Positions 1 through 5,759 of a stretch of 5,973 nucleotides of DNA are shown here, in pieces; within the stretch, counting starts at the first letter, position 1; each line of letters begins with the position of its first letter. A model generated the notes under the pieces. That model did not search any database, was not told the DNA's origin, and saw only the letters and a program-made list of their open reading frames with translations. Both the position numbers and the translations under genes were made by a program. The stretch is from positions 1 to 5,973 of the forward strand of contig CAMLOB010000272.1 of the NCBI GenBank assembly GCA_946481475.1. The letters run 5' to 3'. The DNA is from an uncultured Chlorobiota bacterium (GTDB lineage: Bacteria > Bacteroidota > Kapaibacteriia > OLB7).

Positions 1-498
1 GACGAATCCTATCGGGTATATCGCAAGACCCATCTCTTTTATAAGGAGCACCTGGTCTTTGAGCCGGGCGACACCGGGTTCTTCGTGGTCGAGTGGGAGG
101 GGGTCCGGATCGGGACGATGATCTGCTACGACTGGCGCTTCCCCGAATCGGCCCGGACGCTTGCGTTGCGGGGGGCCGACATCATTCCTCATCCATCCAA
201 CCTTGTGGCGAGGAAACACCTCTGGGGACCGACAATGCAGACCCGTTCGTTCGAGAACAAGGTGATCTCCATTACCGCAAATCGTTATGGAACGGAACGT
301 CGCAGCGGGGAAGAACTTCTCTTCAGCGGCGAAAGCCAGATCGTCGATATGAACGGCGTGATCGCGGCCGAAGCCGGAGCCGCGGAAGACCGGCTGATCA
401 CCGCCGAACTCTTCCCGGCAAAAACCCGGTCGAAGCGTTTCAATCCCTTCAACGACCTGTTCGGGGACCGGCGGCCGGGGATGTATGCGTGTGAGTGA
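1..498 (+). CDS. Nitrilase-superfamily carbon-nitrogen hydrolase (C-terminal part; 5' end outside the window)
   Basis: The frame is open from base 1, so the gene starts upstream; 165 residues are visible. Family members hydrolyse non-peptide C-N bonds (amides, nitriles, N-carbamoyl groups) in the cytoplasm through a Glu-Lys-Cys triad. Visible here are the lysine motif YRKTHLF (catalytic Lys = visible residue 9, bases 25-27) and the nucleophile elbow MICYDWRFPE (Cys = visible residue 42, bases 124-126). The first catalytic Glu would lie in the missing part. The tail NDLFGDRRPGMY resembles the C-terminus of archaeal and bacterial nitrilases of the Pyrococcus abyssi type, as I recall that sequence. 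Typical members have about 260-270 residues, so roughly 100 are missing. The stop is TGA at 496-498, and no frameshift is seen. An internal GTG at 85 is not a credible start because it would remove the catalytic Lys. The substrate is unknown, since nothing beside the gene points to a pathway. Confidence 0.93.
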   Translation, partial: DESYRVYRKTHLFYKEHLVFEPGDTGFFVVEWEGVRIGTMICYDWRFPESARTLALRGADIIPHPSNLVARKHLWGPTMQTRSFENKVISITANRYGTERRSGEELLFSGESQIVDMNGVIAAEAGAAEDRLITAELFPAKTRSKRFNPFNDLFGDRRPGMYACE

Positions 499-579
499 TT
501 GGATATAGTCGAGAATCGTTGATGTGTTCAATGATTTGTTGTCTGAGAAGGTTTGAAGTGCAGTCCTTACAGAAGAAAC

Positions 580-594
580 AGGGGAGCCGCCCCT
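580..594 (+). terminator. Short GC hairpin downstream of the nitrilase-like gene (weak terminator candidate)
   Basis: AGGGG (580-584) pairs with CCCCT (590-594) across a 5-base loop. It lies about 80 bases after the stop of the nitrilase-like gene. No run of T follows, so it does not meet the usual criteria for an intrinsic terminator. It could be a transcript-end stabilising hairpin or chance. Confidence 0.2.
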
Positions 595-601
595 TGGTGC
601 A

Positions 602-647
602 CCTTCGTGTCCGCCATCGGCGCATTGTGCCTTTGTGGTGAAAAAAC
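602..647 (-). repeat. Degenerate short-unit spacer repeat (CACAAAG / CACGAAG type)
   Basis: Read on the minus strand, this tract begins GTTTTTTCACCACAAAGG, continues CACAATG, then a GC-rich 12-base insert, then GGACACGAAGG. This resembles degenerate strings built from units like CACAAAGG and CACGAAGG that I recall from intergenic DNA of many environmental bacterial genomes. The insert itself is a small palindrome, CGCC-ATC-GGCG (612-622). Only this copy is visible, so calling it a dispersed repeat is inference. Confidence 0.35.
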
Positions 648-792
648 ATCGGACCGTTGGAGAGAGGAAGAAATCGTATGCTTACAGTAATTCAGTGAGC
701 CGAACACCCGATTTCCCCACGTATGAAAAAGAGATTACATTGCATCCCATATCGCATGTTCCCCTTGTTGCGGGGCGATACGACTATTTCAT

Positions 793-796
793 GGAG
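793..796 (+). promoter_or_regulatory. Ribosome binding site (GGAG) that decides the start at 804
   Basis: GGAG lies 7 bases before ATG 804. The alternative ATG at 723 is preceded by CGATTTCCCCACGT, which has no purine-rich element. Together with the signal peptide starting right after residue 804, this supports the shorter protein. Confidence 0.6.
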
Positions 797-803
797 CCTT
801 GTT

Positions 804-3128
804 ATGAATTTTCCGGTACGCTCTCTCCCGTTCTCTTTCTTTTCGCTTCTGCTTCCGGTCCTCTTCGTGCTGGATGCCGATCTCGTATCGGCGCAGAGCA
901 ACGACAGCGTTATCGTGGTGCAGGCCTTTGCGTTCGAGGATGACCCGACGCTTCATGCCTGGGGAAATATCTACGAGTATGACGACATGGTCGATTTCCC
1001 GGAGCCGGGGAGCTACGAGAAGATCCTGATGTACTATACGCTGAAGTGCGATGCGAGAACGCGGGCCGACAACTATCTGTGCGGCGAGTGGGATTATTCT
1101 ACCTGGACCCGTGTCTGGGACGATTCGACCACCCATTGGGAGATCGGCCGCTTCATCACTCCCTACGGGATCAACCTCAGTCTCGGTCCCGACGGCGTGA
1201 CCTGGGTCTTCGATGTTACCGACTACGCGCCGGTCCTGACCGGAAGAAAACGGGTGACCGCAGGGAACAGTCAGGAGCTGCTTGACCTCCGCTTCCACTT
1301 TATCAAGGGGACGCCGCCGCGGACACCGCTGAGCGTGACGCGCCTCTGGAATCCGGGAAGTCACAGCTACGAGAAGATCGTGCAGGACAGTCTGCTGGAG
1401 CCGATTCAGGTGACGCTTGATCCCTCGGCTTCGATGTATCGCATTCATACCCGTCCGCAGGGGGGGAACTTCAACGGCGGAGCAAACACGGACAACTGTG
1501 CCGAGTTCTGCAACCGCGAGCACTGGCTGACGATCAACGGTGAGGAACGCTTCCGCTGGAACGTCTGGAAGGAGTGCGGGAATATTCCGGTCTATCCGCA
1601 GGGGGGGACGTGGCCGATCGACCGTGCCGGGTGGTGTCCCGGAGAGATCGTCGAGACGCAGGCGCATGAGTTGACGCCGTTTGTGACGCCGGGCGAAACC
1701 GTTACCATCGACTACGGCATCGAGAATCCTCCGCAGTTCGTCCCGTACGGACACTGGGTCTTCTGGGCCGATCTTGTCGCCTACGGTCCGCCGAACTTTA
1801 CCACCGACGCTTCGGTCGAGGGCATTATCGCCCCTTCGAACGATGACATTCAGAGCCGGGTCAACCCGATCTGCTCCTCGCCGATCGTCCGCATCCGCAA
1901 CTCGGGAAGCGAGACGATGACGTCGGTGACCTTCGAGTACGGCATCGCCGGCGGCGAGACGTTTACCTATACCTGGAACGGTTCGCTCGATTTCCTTGAA
2001 GAGGGGATCGTTCAACTGCCGCCGATTCCGGTCGATGAGTGGGAGAGTGAGGGGCAAACCTTCCATGTCCGTCTGAAGAACCCGAACGGCAAGGGGGACG
2101 AATATGCGCGGAACGATTACGCCGAGAGCAGGTTCGACGTTCCGGAGCGGGCGCCGGAGTCGTTCGAGATCAGGATCACGACAAACAACCTGACGGCCTT
2201 TTCCGGCGCCTCCTACGAGTGGGAACTCCTCGACGCCGACGGCAATGCCGTCCAGCGACACACGAACCTGCAGTCGAACACGACGCTGACCTACCCGGTG
2301 AATCTTCCCGAAGGATGCTATACGTTCCGGTTCGTCAACCCGATCGGTCTGGGACTGGATTTCTGGTTCTACCGTGACCAGCTCGGCACCGGCGGCATTC
2401 AATTCAGGGCAAACGGCACAACGTTCAAGGAGTTTGCCCCCGATTTCGGGAATGAAATTCTTTACCAGTTCCGTGTGCCGGCTCCGCGGATGATGGTCGA
2501 TGAGGGGACAAGCGATACGATCCGGTTCGCTCCGACCGCCGTCGGCAGTCAGAGGACGAAGACGATCCGGATCAGGCCGGGGAACGGGGCCGGACTCGAC
2601 GTCAAACAGTTGACGTTCTTTACCGGTCGGTCCAACTTCAACATTGCCGAGACCCGACCGGAGTTGCCGGCCGATACGAGCGTGTCGCTGGGGGATGAAG
2701 AAGTGCTGGAGGTGGACGTCGTCTTTACGCCGACATCGCACAAGGAATTTACCGGACGGATGCTGGTGACATCGAACGATTTTGAAGGAACCCGTTCCCT
2801 CTACTTCGTCGGTTCCGGCGACACGACGCTGAGCGTGAAGGAACCGGCGACGCGCAAGGCTCCGATCGCCGAACTCCGTGCCGTCCCAACCACGATCTCC
2901 GATGTCGGACGTGTGATCTTCCGGGTCAACCGGGAGACGGAGGGAGAGGCCGTGCTGGAACTGGTCGATATCCGGGGCAGGGTGGTCCGGACACTCTATC
3001 GCGACCGGGCGAGAGCCGCAGAGGAACAGGTAGAGATGCGGGCCGAGGGACTGTCCTCCGGAACCTACTACCTTCTCCTCCGCGTCGGGGGAGAGAGCGT
3101 CGTGTCAGAGGTGAAGATCGTTCGGTAG
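804..3128 (+). CDS. Secreted PNGase F-like protein with T9SS C-terminal sorting domain
   Basis: This is a 774-residue exported protein. The first ATG in frame is at 723, but 804 is preferred: GGAG sits 7 bases upstream and a signal peptide follows at once, with predicted cleavage after Ala30 (VSA|QS). Residues about 40-335 match PNGase F, which releases N-glycans from glycoproteins: IGRFITPYG (114-122), GEWD (94-97), CAEFC (232-236), DRAGWCPG (273-280). The six Cys expected to form the three PNGase F disulfides are all present (82/93, 232/236, 258/278). Asp97 and Glu234 match catalytic Asp60 and Glu206; a match to Glu118 is not evident. Then come a CARDB-like module (about 345-450), a further beta module (about 452-560), a choice-of-anchor-D/ASH-like Ig domain (about 562-672) and a T9SS type A sorting tail (about 690-774: DIRGRVVRTL, GLSSGTYYLLL, final VKIVR). 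The inferred role is surface or secreted glycoprotein deglycosylation or glycan binding. The fold is confident; the activity is not proven. Confidence 0.9.
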   Translation: MNFPVRSLPFSFFSLLLPVLFVLDADLVSAQSNDSVIVVQAFAFEDDPTLHAWGNIYEYDDMVDFPEPGSYEKILMYYTLKCDARTRADNYLCGEWDYSTWTRVWDDSTTHWEIGRFITPYGINLSLGPDGVTWVFDVTDYAPVLTGRKRVTAGNSQELLDLRFHFIKGTPPRTPLSVTRLWNPGSHSYEKIVQDSLLEPIQVTLDPSASMYRIHTRPQGGNFNGGANTDNCAEFCNREHWLTINGEERFRWNVWKECGNIPVYPQGGTWPIDRAGWCPGEIVETQAHELTPFVTPGETVTIDYGIENPPQFVPYGHWVFWADLVAYGPPNFTTDASVEGIIAPSNDDIQSRVNPICSSPIVRIRNSGSETMTSVTFEYGIAGGETFTYTWNGSLDFLEEGIVQLPPIPVDEWESEGQTFHVRLKNPNGKGDEYARNDYAESRFDVPERAPESFEIRITTNNLTAFSGASYEWELLDADGNAVQRHTNLQSNTTLTYPVNLPEGCYTFRFVNPIGLGLDFWFYRDQLGTGGIQFRANGTTFKEFAPDFGNEILYQFRVPAPRMMVDEGTSDTIRFAPTAVGSQRTKTIRIRPGNGAGLDVKQLTFFTGRSNFNIAETRPELPADTSVSLGDEEVLEVDVVFTPTSHKEFTGRMLVTSNDFEGTRSLYFVGSGDTTLSVKEPATRKAPIAELRAVPTTISDVGRVIFRVNRETEGEAVLELVDIRGRVVRTLYRDRARAAEEQVEMRAEGLSSGTYYLLLRVGGESVVSEVKIVR

Positions 3129-3170
3129 AAGATAAAGGGAAGCCAAGGGCAAGAGGGAGAGTCAAACGTT

Positions 3171-3193
3171 CGGGGTGCCGCCGACGCACCCCG
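3171..3193 (+). terminator. GC-rich hairpin after the PNGase F-like gene (possible terminator)
   Basis: CGGGGTGC (3171-3178) pairs perfectly with GCACCCCG (3186-3193) across the 7-base loop CGCCGAC, and two T-G wobble pairs can extend the base. It lies 42 bases past the TAG stop. No T tract follows (next bases GGATGTTCGG), so classic intrinsic termination is doubtful. It may act as a 3'-end stabiliser or a rho-independent site of low efficiency, separating the secreted-protein gene from the repair gene. Confidence 0.45.
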
Positions 3194-3260
3194 GGATGTT
3201 CGGATATTCAGGTAGGGTGGAAGAGCCGAACCCACTCATTCGCCGCGGCCGATTCTCCCG

Positions 3261-3292
3261 CTCATACACTCACGAACTCCCACACTCACAGA
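3261..3292 (+). repeat. Four tandem 8-bp repeats abutting the exonuclease-UvrC start codon
   Basis: The units are CTCATACA, CTCACGAA, CTCCCACA and CTCACAGA, followed by CTG and then ATG at 3296. The shared core is CTC at positions 1-3, with A at position 8 and a C/A-rich middle. A partial unit CTCCCG (3255-3260) precedes them. The array occupies the place where a Shine-Dalgarno sequence would be expected and contains none. Confidence 0.7.
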
Positions 3293-3295
3293 CTG

Positions 3296-5020
3296 ATGTT
3301 GATCAAGGACGCCACATTCATCGTCACCGACGTCGAGACAACCGGACGTTCGGCTGCGCTGAACCGGATCACGGAGGTTGCCGCGGTCTGGGTTGCCGAC
3401 GGTGAGATCCTTGAGGAGCGGAGCACACTCGTCAATCCCGGACAGTACATCCCGCAGCAGATTCAGGAGATGACCGGCATCACCAACGCGATGGTGCTGG
3501 CCGCTCCGAAAGGGGAGACGGCATTTCCGGAGGTGCGCCGGTGGTTCACGCCTGATGTCCTCTTCACCGCCCACAACGCCGTCTTCGACTATAATTTCCT
3601 GCAGCAATCCTTCCACCGTCACAACCTGAGCGGACTGCCGACCGAGACGCTCTGCACACTGCGGCTTGCCCGGCGACTCCTCCCGGCGAAACGGGGCTTT
3701 TCGCTCGGCAAGCTGGCCGCCTATCTCGGTATCCGGATTCGTGACCGCCACCGCGCCCTCGGCGACGCCTTCGCCACCGCCCGCGTTCTCCTGACGCTTC
3801 TGGAGATTGCCGAGGAGGACTACGGGTGCGAGTCGGTGGAGGACCTGCTGCGCCTTCAGTTCCGTCCGACAACCGCTTTCCGGGGAGGGAGTCGGTCGGG
3901 GGGTAAAAAGGAAGCGGAGAGCGGAGGGGGAGCGAAGCCTCCCGATTTGCCGACGACTCCCGGCATCTACAGAATGATCAGTGCCCGGGGTGAGGTTCTC
4001 TATGTCGGCAAGGCAAAGAATCTTCGCGACCGTGTCGGCAGCTATTTCCGTCCCGGAGCCGATCACACGTCGAAGATTCGGGAGATGGTGGGGCGGATCC
4101 GGAAGGTTGAGGTGGAGGAGACCGGCTCGGAGCTGGCGGCGATTCTGCGGGAATCGCGGCTGATCAAGGAGTTGCAGCCGAAGTACAACACGGCCGGGAA
4201 ACGGCTGCGGCGCTACGGCTTTCTGCGGCTTGATCTGAACGATCCCTTCCCCCGCATCGAATACGCCCCCGAAGTTCGTCCCGACGGTGCCGAGTACTAC
4301 GGTCCTTTCAGAAACCGGGAGGCGGCCGAGATGCTGGTGGAAGTGATCGATCACCTGTTCGGTCTGCGCGAGTGCCGCGAGTCGCCGATTCCACGCAGCG
4401 GTTTCACCCCCTGTTTCTACCATCAGATTCACCGGTGTGGTGCTCCCTGCGCAAAGCTGCAGAGTCGTGAAGATTATCTGGTCGAGGTCGAACGGGTCCG
4501 CTCGGCACTGAGCGGAAGCGAGGAGGGGATTATCGGGATGCTTGAGGAGCGGATGCTCCGGCATGCCGAACGTCTGGAATTCGAGGAGGCGGCGATGTTG
4601 CGAAACCGGGTGACCGAGCTGCAGCGGGTCTTCGTCTGGAAACGGAGATTCGCCGAGTCGATCAACACCAATAACCTGATTATCATCCTTCCGGCCCGTC
4701 CTCCCGAGCGGAACGAACTCTTCATGATCCGCTACGGTCGTCTTGCCCGGCAACATGCCGTGGGGCACCGGTTTCCCGAGGCGACTCTCAGGGGTTATAT
4801 CGAGCGGATCTATTTCGGCCCCCGGCCGGAGCATCCGGAGTTCGACCGGATCGAGATCGAGGAGGTTCGCCTGATAGCCGGATACCTTCGCCGACGGACC
4901 GGAGAGGGACGAGTGGTCTACATCGGCCGAGGAGATACGGTCGGGACGGTGCTCGACCGGGTTCGCAGCGAACTGGCGGGTGTTCGGGAACAGGTGCGGG
5001 AATCGGTCGGCGACGACTGA
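3296..5020 (+). CDS. DEDDh exonuclease / UvrC-type GIY-YIG nuclease fusion protein
   Basis: This is a 574-residue cytoplasmic DNA-processing protein. Residues 5-172 form a DnaQ-like 3'-5' exonuclease with all five DEDDh residues: Asp12 and Glu14 (TDVETTG), Asp98 (HNAVFDYNF), His152 and Asp157 (HRALGD). A Gly/Ser/Lys-rich linker (about 195-216) follows. Residues about 217-300 form a UvrC-type GIY-YIG nuclease: GIY (223-225), YVGK (236-239), Arg246, Glu286 in ESRLIK. Next come a UvrC-like four-Cys region (360, 373, 381, 385) and a UVR-like helical hairpin (about 414-448), the expected contact for UvrB. The last 120 residues I do not recognise. The UvrC C-terminal RNase H-like nuclease and HhH domains are absent, so it is Cho-like rather than full UvrC. 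Such exonuclease plus GIY-YIG proteins are known, for example in actinobacteria. The inferred role is excision repair. ATG 3296 is the first start codon in an open frame and lacks a Shine-Dalgarno sequence. Confidence 0.93.
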   Translation: MLIKDATFIVTDVETTGRSAALNRITEVAAVWVADGEILEERSTLVNPGQYIPQQIQEMTGITNAMVLAAPKGETAFPEVRRWFTPDVLFTAHNAVFDYNFLQQSFHRHNLSGLPTETLCTLRLARRLLPAKRGFSLGKLAAYLGIRIRDRHRALGDAFATARVLLTLLEIAEEDYGCESVEDLLRLQFRPTTAFRGGSRSGGKKEAESGGGAKPPDLPTTPGIYRMISARGEVLYVGKAKNLRDRVGSYFRPGADHTSKIREMVGRIRKVEVEETGSELAAILRESRLIKELQPKYNTAGKRLRRYGFLRLDLNDPFPRIEYAPEVRPDGAEYYGPFRNREAAEMLVEVIDHLFGLRECRESPIPRSGFTPCFYHQIHRCGAPCAKLQSREDYLVEVERVRSALSGSEEGIIGMLEERMLRHAERLEFEEAAMLRNRVTELQRVFVWKRRFAESINTNNLIIILPARPPERNELFMIRYGRLARQHAVGHRFPEATLRGYIERIYFGPRPEHPEFDRIEIEEVRLIAGYLRRRTGEGRVVYIGRGDTVGTVLDRVRSELAGVREQVRESVGDD

Positions 5021-5071
5021 GGGGGACGCCGCTTCTTTTGTCTGTCCGGATGCTCCGCTTCCGCTCTCGGA

Positions 5072-5557
5072 TCAAATCTCGAAAATCGGTCCGAACAGGA
5101 TCTCGAAATCGCTCCCCTTGATAAAGGAGAGCTCTGCCTGCGTCAGCCACCGGATTCCGGCGGCGGAGAATTTCAGGCCGCCGAGCAGGTTCAGGCGGAC
5201 GTCGGTGTCGCTTACGCCGTTTGCCGAGGCATACAGGATGCCGAGTCCTCCCCCCGCATGGAAACGGAGGTCGCTGGTCTCCCTGCCGAACTGGAAGTAG
5301 AAGTTGCCGTTCAGTCCGATCAGCGTGATGTTGTCTCTCAGGTAGAAATCGAGGCGCGGGTTGATGAAAATCGGTGTGCTCCCCCCGCTGCCAACCGGAA
5401 AGTGACCGTTTCCGCCGATAAAAATATCTTCTCCGTCAAGGTTGATGCCGAGATGAGGCCCCAGAAAACTCTGGGCGTCGACGGGAGAATGGGCGAAAAA
5501 CAGAAAGCTCGCAACGATGAAAGCTGAACATGCAATGTGAAGTCTGGACAATGTCAT
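5072..5557 (-). CDS. Small exported beta-barrel-like outer-membrane protein (hypothetical)
   Basis: This is a 161-residue protein with an N-terminal signal peptide: a hydrophobic core at about 11-22 and predicted cleavage after Ala28 (VDA|QS). The mature 133 residues alternate polar and apolar residues in about eight potential amphipathic strands, separated by Gly/Asn/Asp turns. Examples are TPIFINPRLDFYL, NGNFYFQF, RFHAGGGLGILYA and FEILFGPIFEI. This resembles small 8-strand outer-membrane barrels of the OmpA/opacity type, but no family motif is recognised, so the barrel is inferred from pattern. Its C-terminus carries Phe at -3 and ends in Ile rather than the usual aromatic. It faces the exonuclease-UvrC gene tail to tail with only 51 bases between, and no clear terminator hairpin lies in that gap. 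Only a weak purine-rich element (AGAGAAAG) precedes its ATG. It diverges from the partial secreted-protein gene at the window end. Confidence 0.82.
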   Translation of the reverse strand: MTLSRLHIACSAFIVASFLFFAHSPVDAQSFLGPHLGINLDGEDIFIGGNGHFPVGSGGSTPIFINPRLDFYLRDNITLIGLNGNFYFQFGRETSDLRFHAGGGLGILYASANGVSDTDVRLNLLGGLKFSAAGIRWLTQAELSFIKGSDFEILFGPIFEI

Positions 5558-5759
5558 CTGCTTTCTCTACGGGTTTGAGTTATCTTGATGTTGCCGTTGT
5601 GTTGAACGTTCCGGAAACGGAGTCCGGTTCCGTAAAGTTAGCGGTTTTCTTTGCAATGCGAGGGAACATCCCGAATCACCCCTCGTCATACAACCATCGG
5701 CGCCCGAAGATGGAGCCGTTAACCGTATGGAGAGTATGGAAAAAATTCTCAGAAGAACC
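5558..5759. other. Divergent intergenic region between two exported-protein genes
   Basis: These 202 bases separate the starts of the minus-strand barrel-like gene and the plus-strand partial gene, so both promoters should lie here. The region is less GC-rich than the coding DNA around it. It contains a small inverted repeat, CCGGA-(7)-TCCGG (5611-5627). I find TAACTTTA on the minus strand (5633-5640) and TTTCTTTG on the plus strand (5646-5653), each one mismatch from the Bacteroidetes -7 element TAnnTTTG. Neither has a correctly spaced -33 TTG, so I do not call promoters. Two alternative in-frame ATGs for the plus-strand gene (5727, 5736) fall at its right end. Confidence 0.5.

Larger units (their letters stand above)
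499..803. other. Intergenic region between the nitrilase-like gene and the PNGase F-like gene
   Basis: No convincing gene lies in these 305 bases. The stretch holds a small GC hairpin (580-594), a perfect GGTGCACC palindrome (596-603) and a degenerate repeat-like tract (602-647). The promoter of the downstream secreted protein should lie here, but I find no convincing sigma-70 or Bacteroidetes-type (TTG / TAnnTTTG) pair. The reading frame of the downstream gene is open from ATG 723, but that start has no Shine-Dalgarno sequence and would place about 27 extra residues before the signal peptide. I therefore treat 723-803 as leader. Confidence 0.6.

Noticed and set aside
678..698. Six-codon frame (MLTVIQ) behind a purine-rich AGAGAGGAAG
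   Set aside because: The spacing and the purine run could suit a leader peptide, but six codons with no regulatory residue pattern and no paired terminator or antiterminator structure are within chance.
723..803. Upstream ATG start for the PNGase F-like protein (27 extra residues)
   Set aside because: There is no Shine-Dalgarno sequence before it, and it would bury the signal peptide behind a non-hydrophobic extension. ATG 804 has GGAG at good spacing.
635..943. 102-codon plus-strand frame overlapping the start of the PNGase F-like gene
   Set aside because: It overlaps the signal peptide region of a well-supported gene in another frame. It has no domain, and its start (GTG at 635) lies inside the repeat-like tract.
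789..2741. 650-codon open frame on the minus strand, opposite the PNGase F-like gene
   Set aside because: Its translation is Arg/Pro/Asp/Val-rich with no domain or motif, and it lies wholly within a gene with clear family motifs on the other strand. Long antisense frames are expected in GC-rich coding DNA.
3236..4834. 532-codon open frame on the minus strand, opposite the exonuclease-UvrC gene
   Set aside because: It is a composition shadow of the plus-strand gene, whose catalytic motifs are all in place. It has no recognisable domain and no Shine-Dalgarno support.
5021..5071. Bidirectional terminator between the two convergent genes
   Set aside because: No stem longer than a few bases with a T tract can be formed. 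Only a tandem AGCGGA repeat on the minus strand is visible.
5611..5627. Inverted repeat CCGGA-(7)-TCCGG in the divergent region as an operator
   Set aside because: A 5-bp arm in CCGG-rich DNA is common by chance, and there is no second copy or adjacent regulator gene.
5633..5653. TAnnTTTG-like promoter elements on both strands
   Set aside because: Each has one mismatch in the -7 element, and no TTG lies at the right distance for a -33 element.
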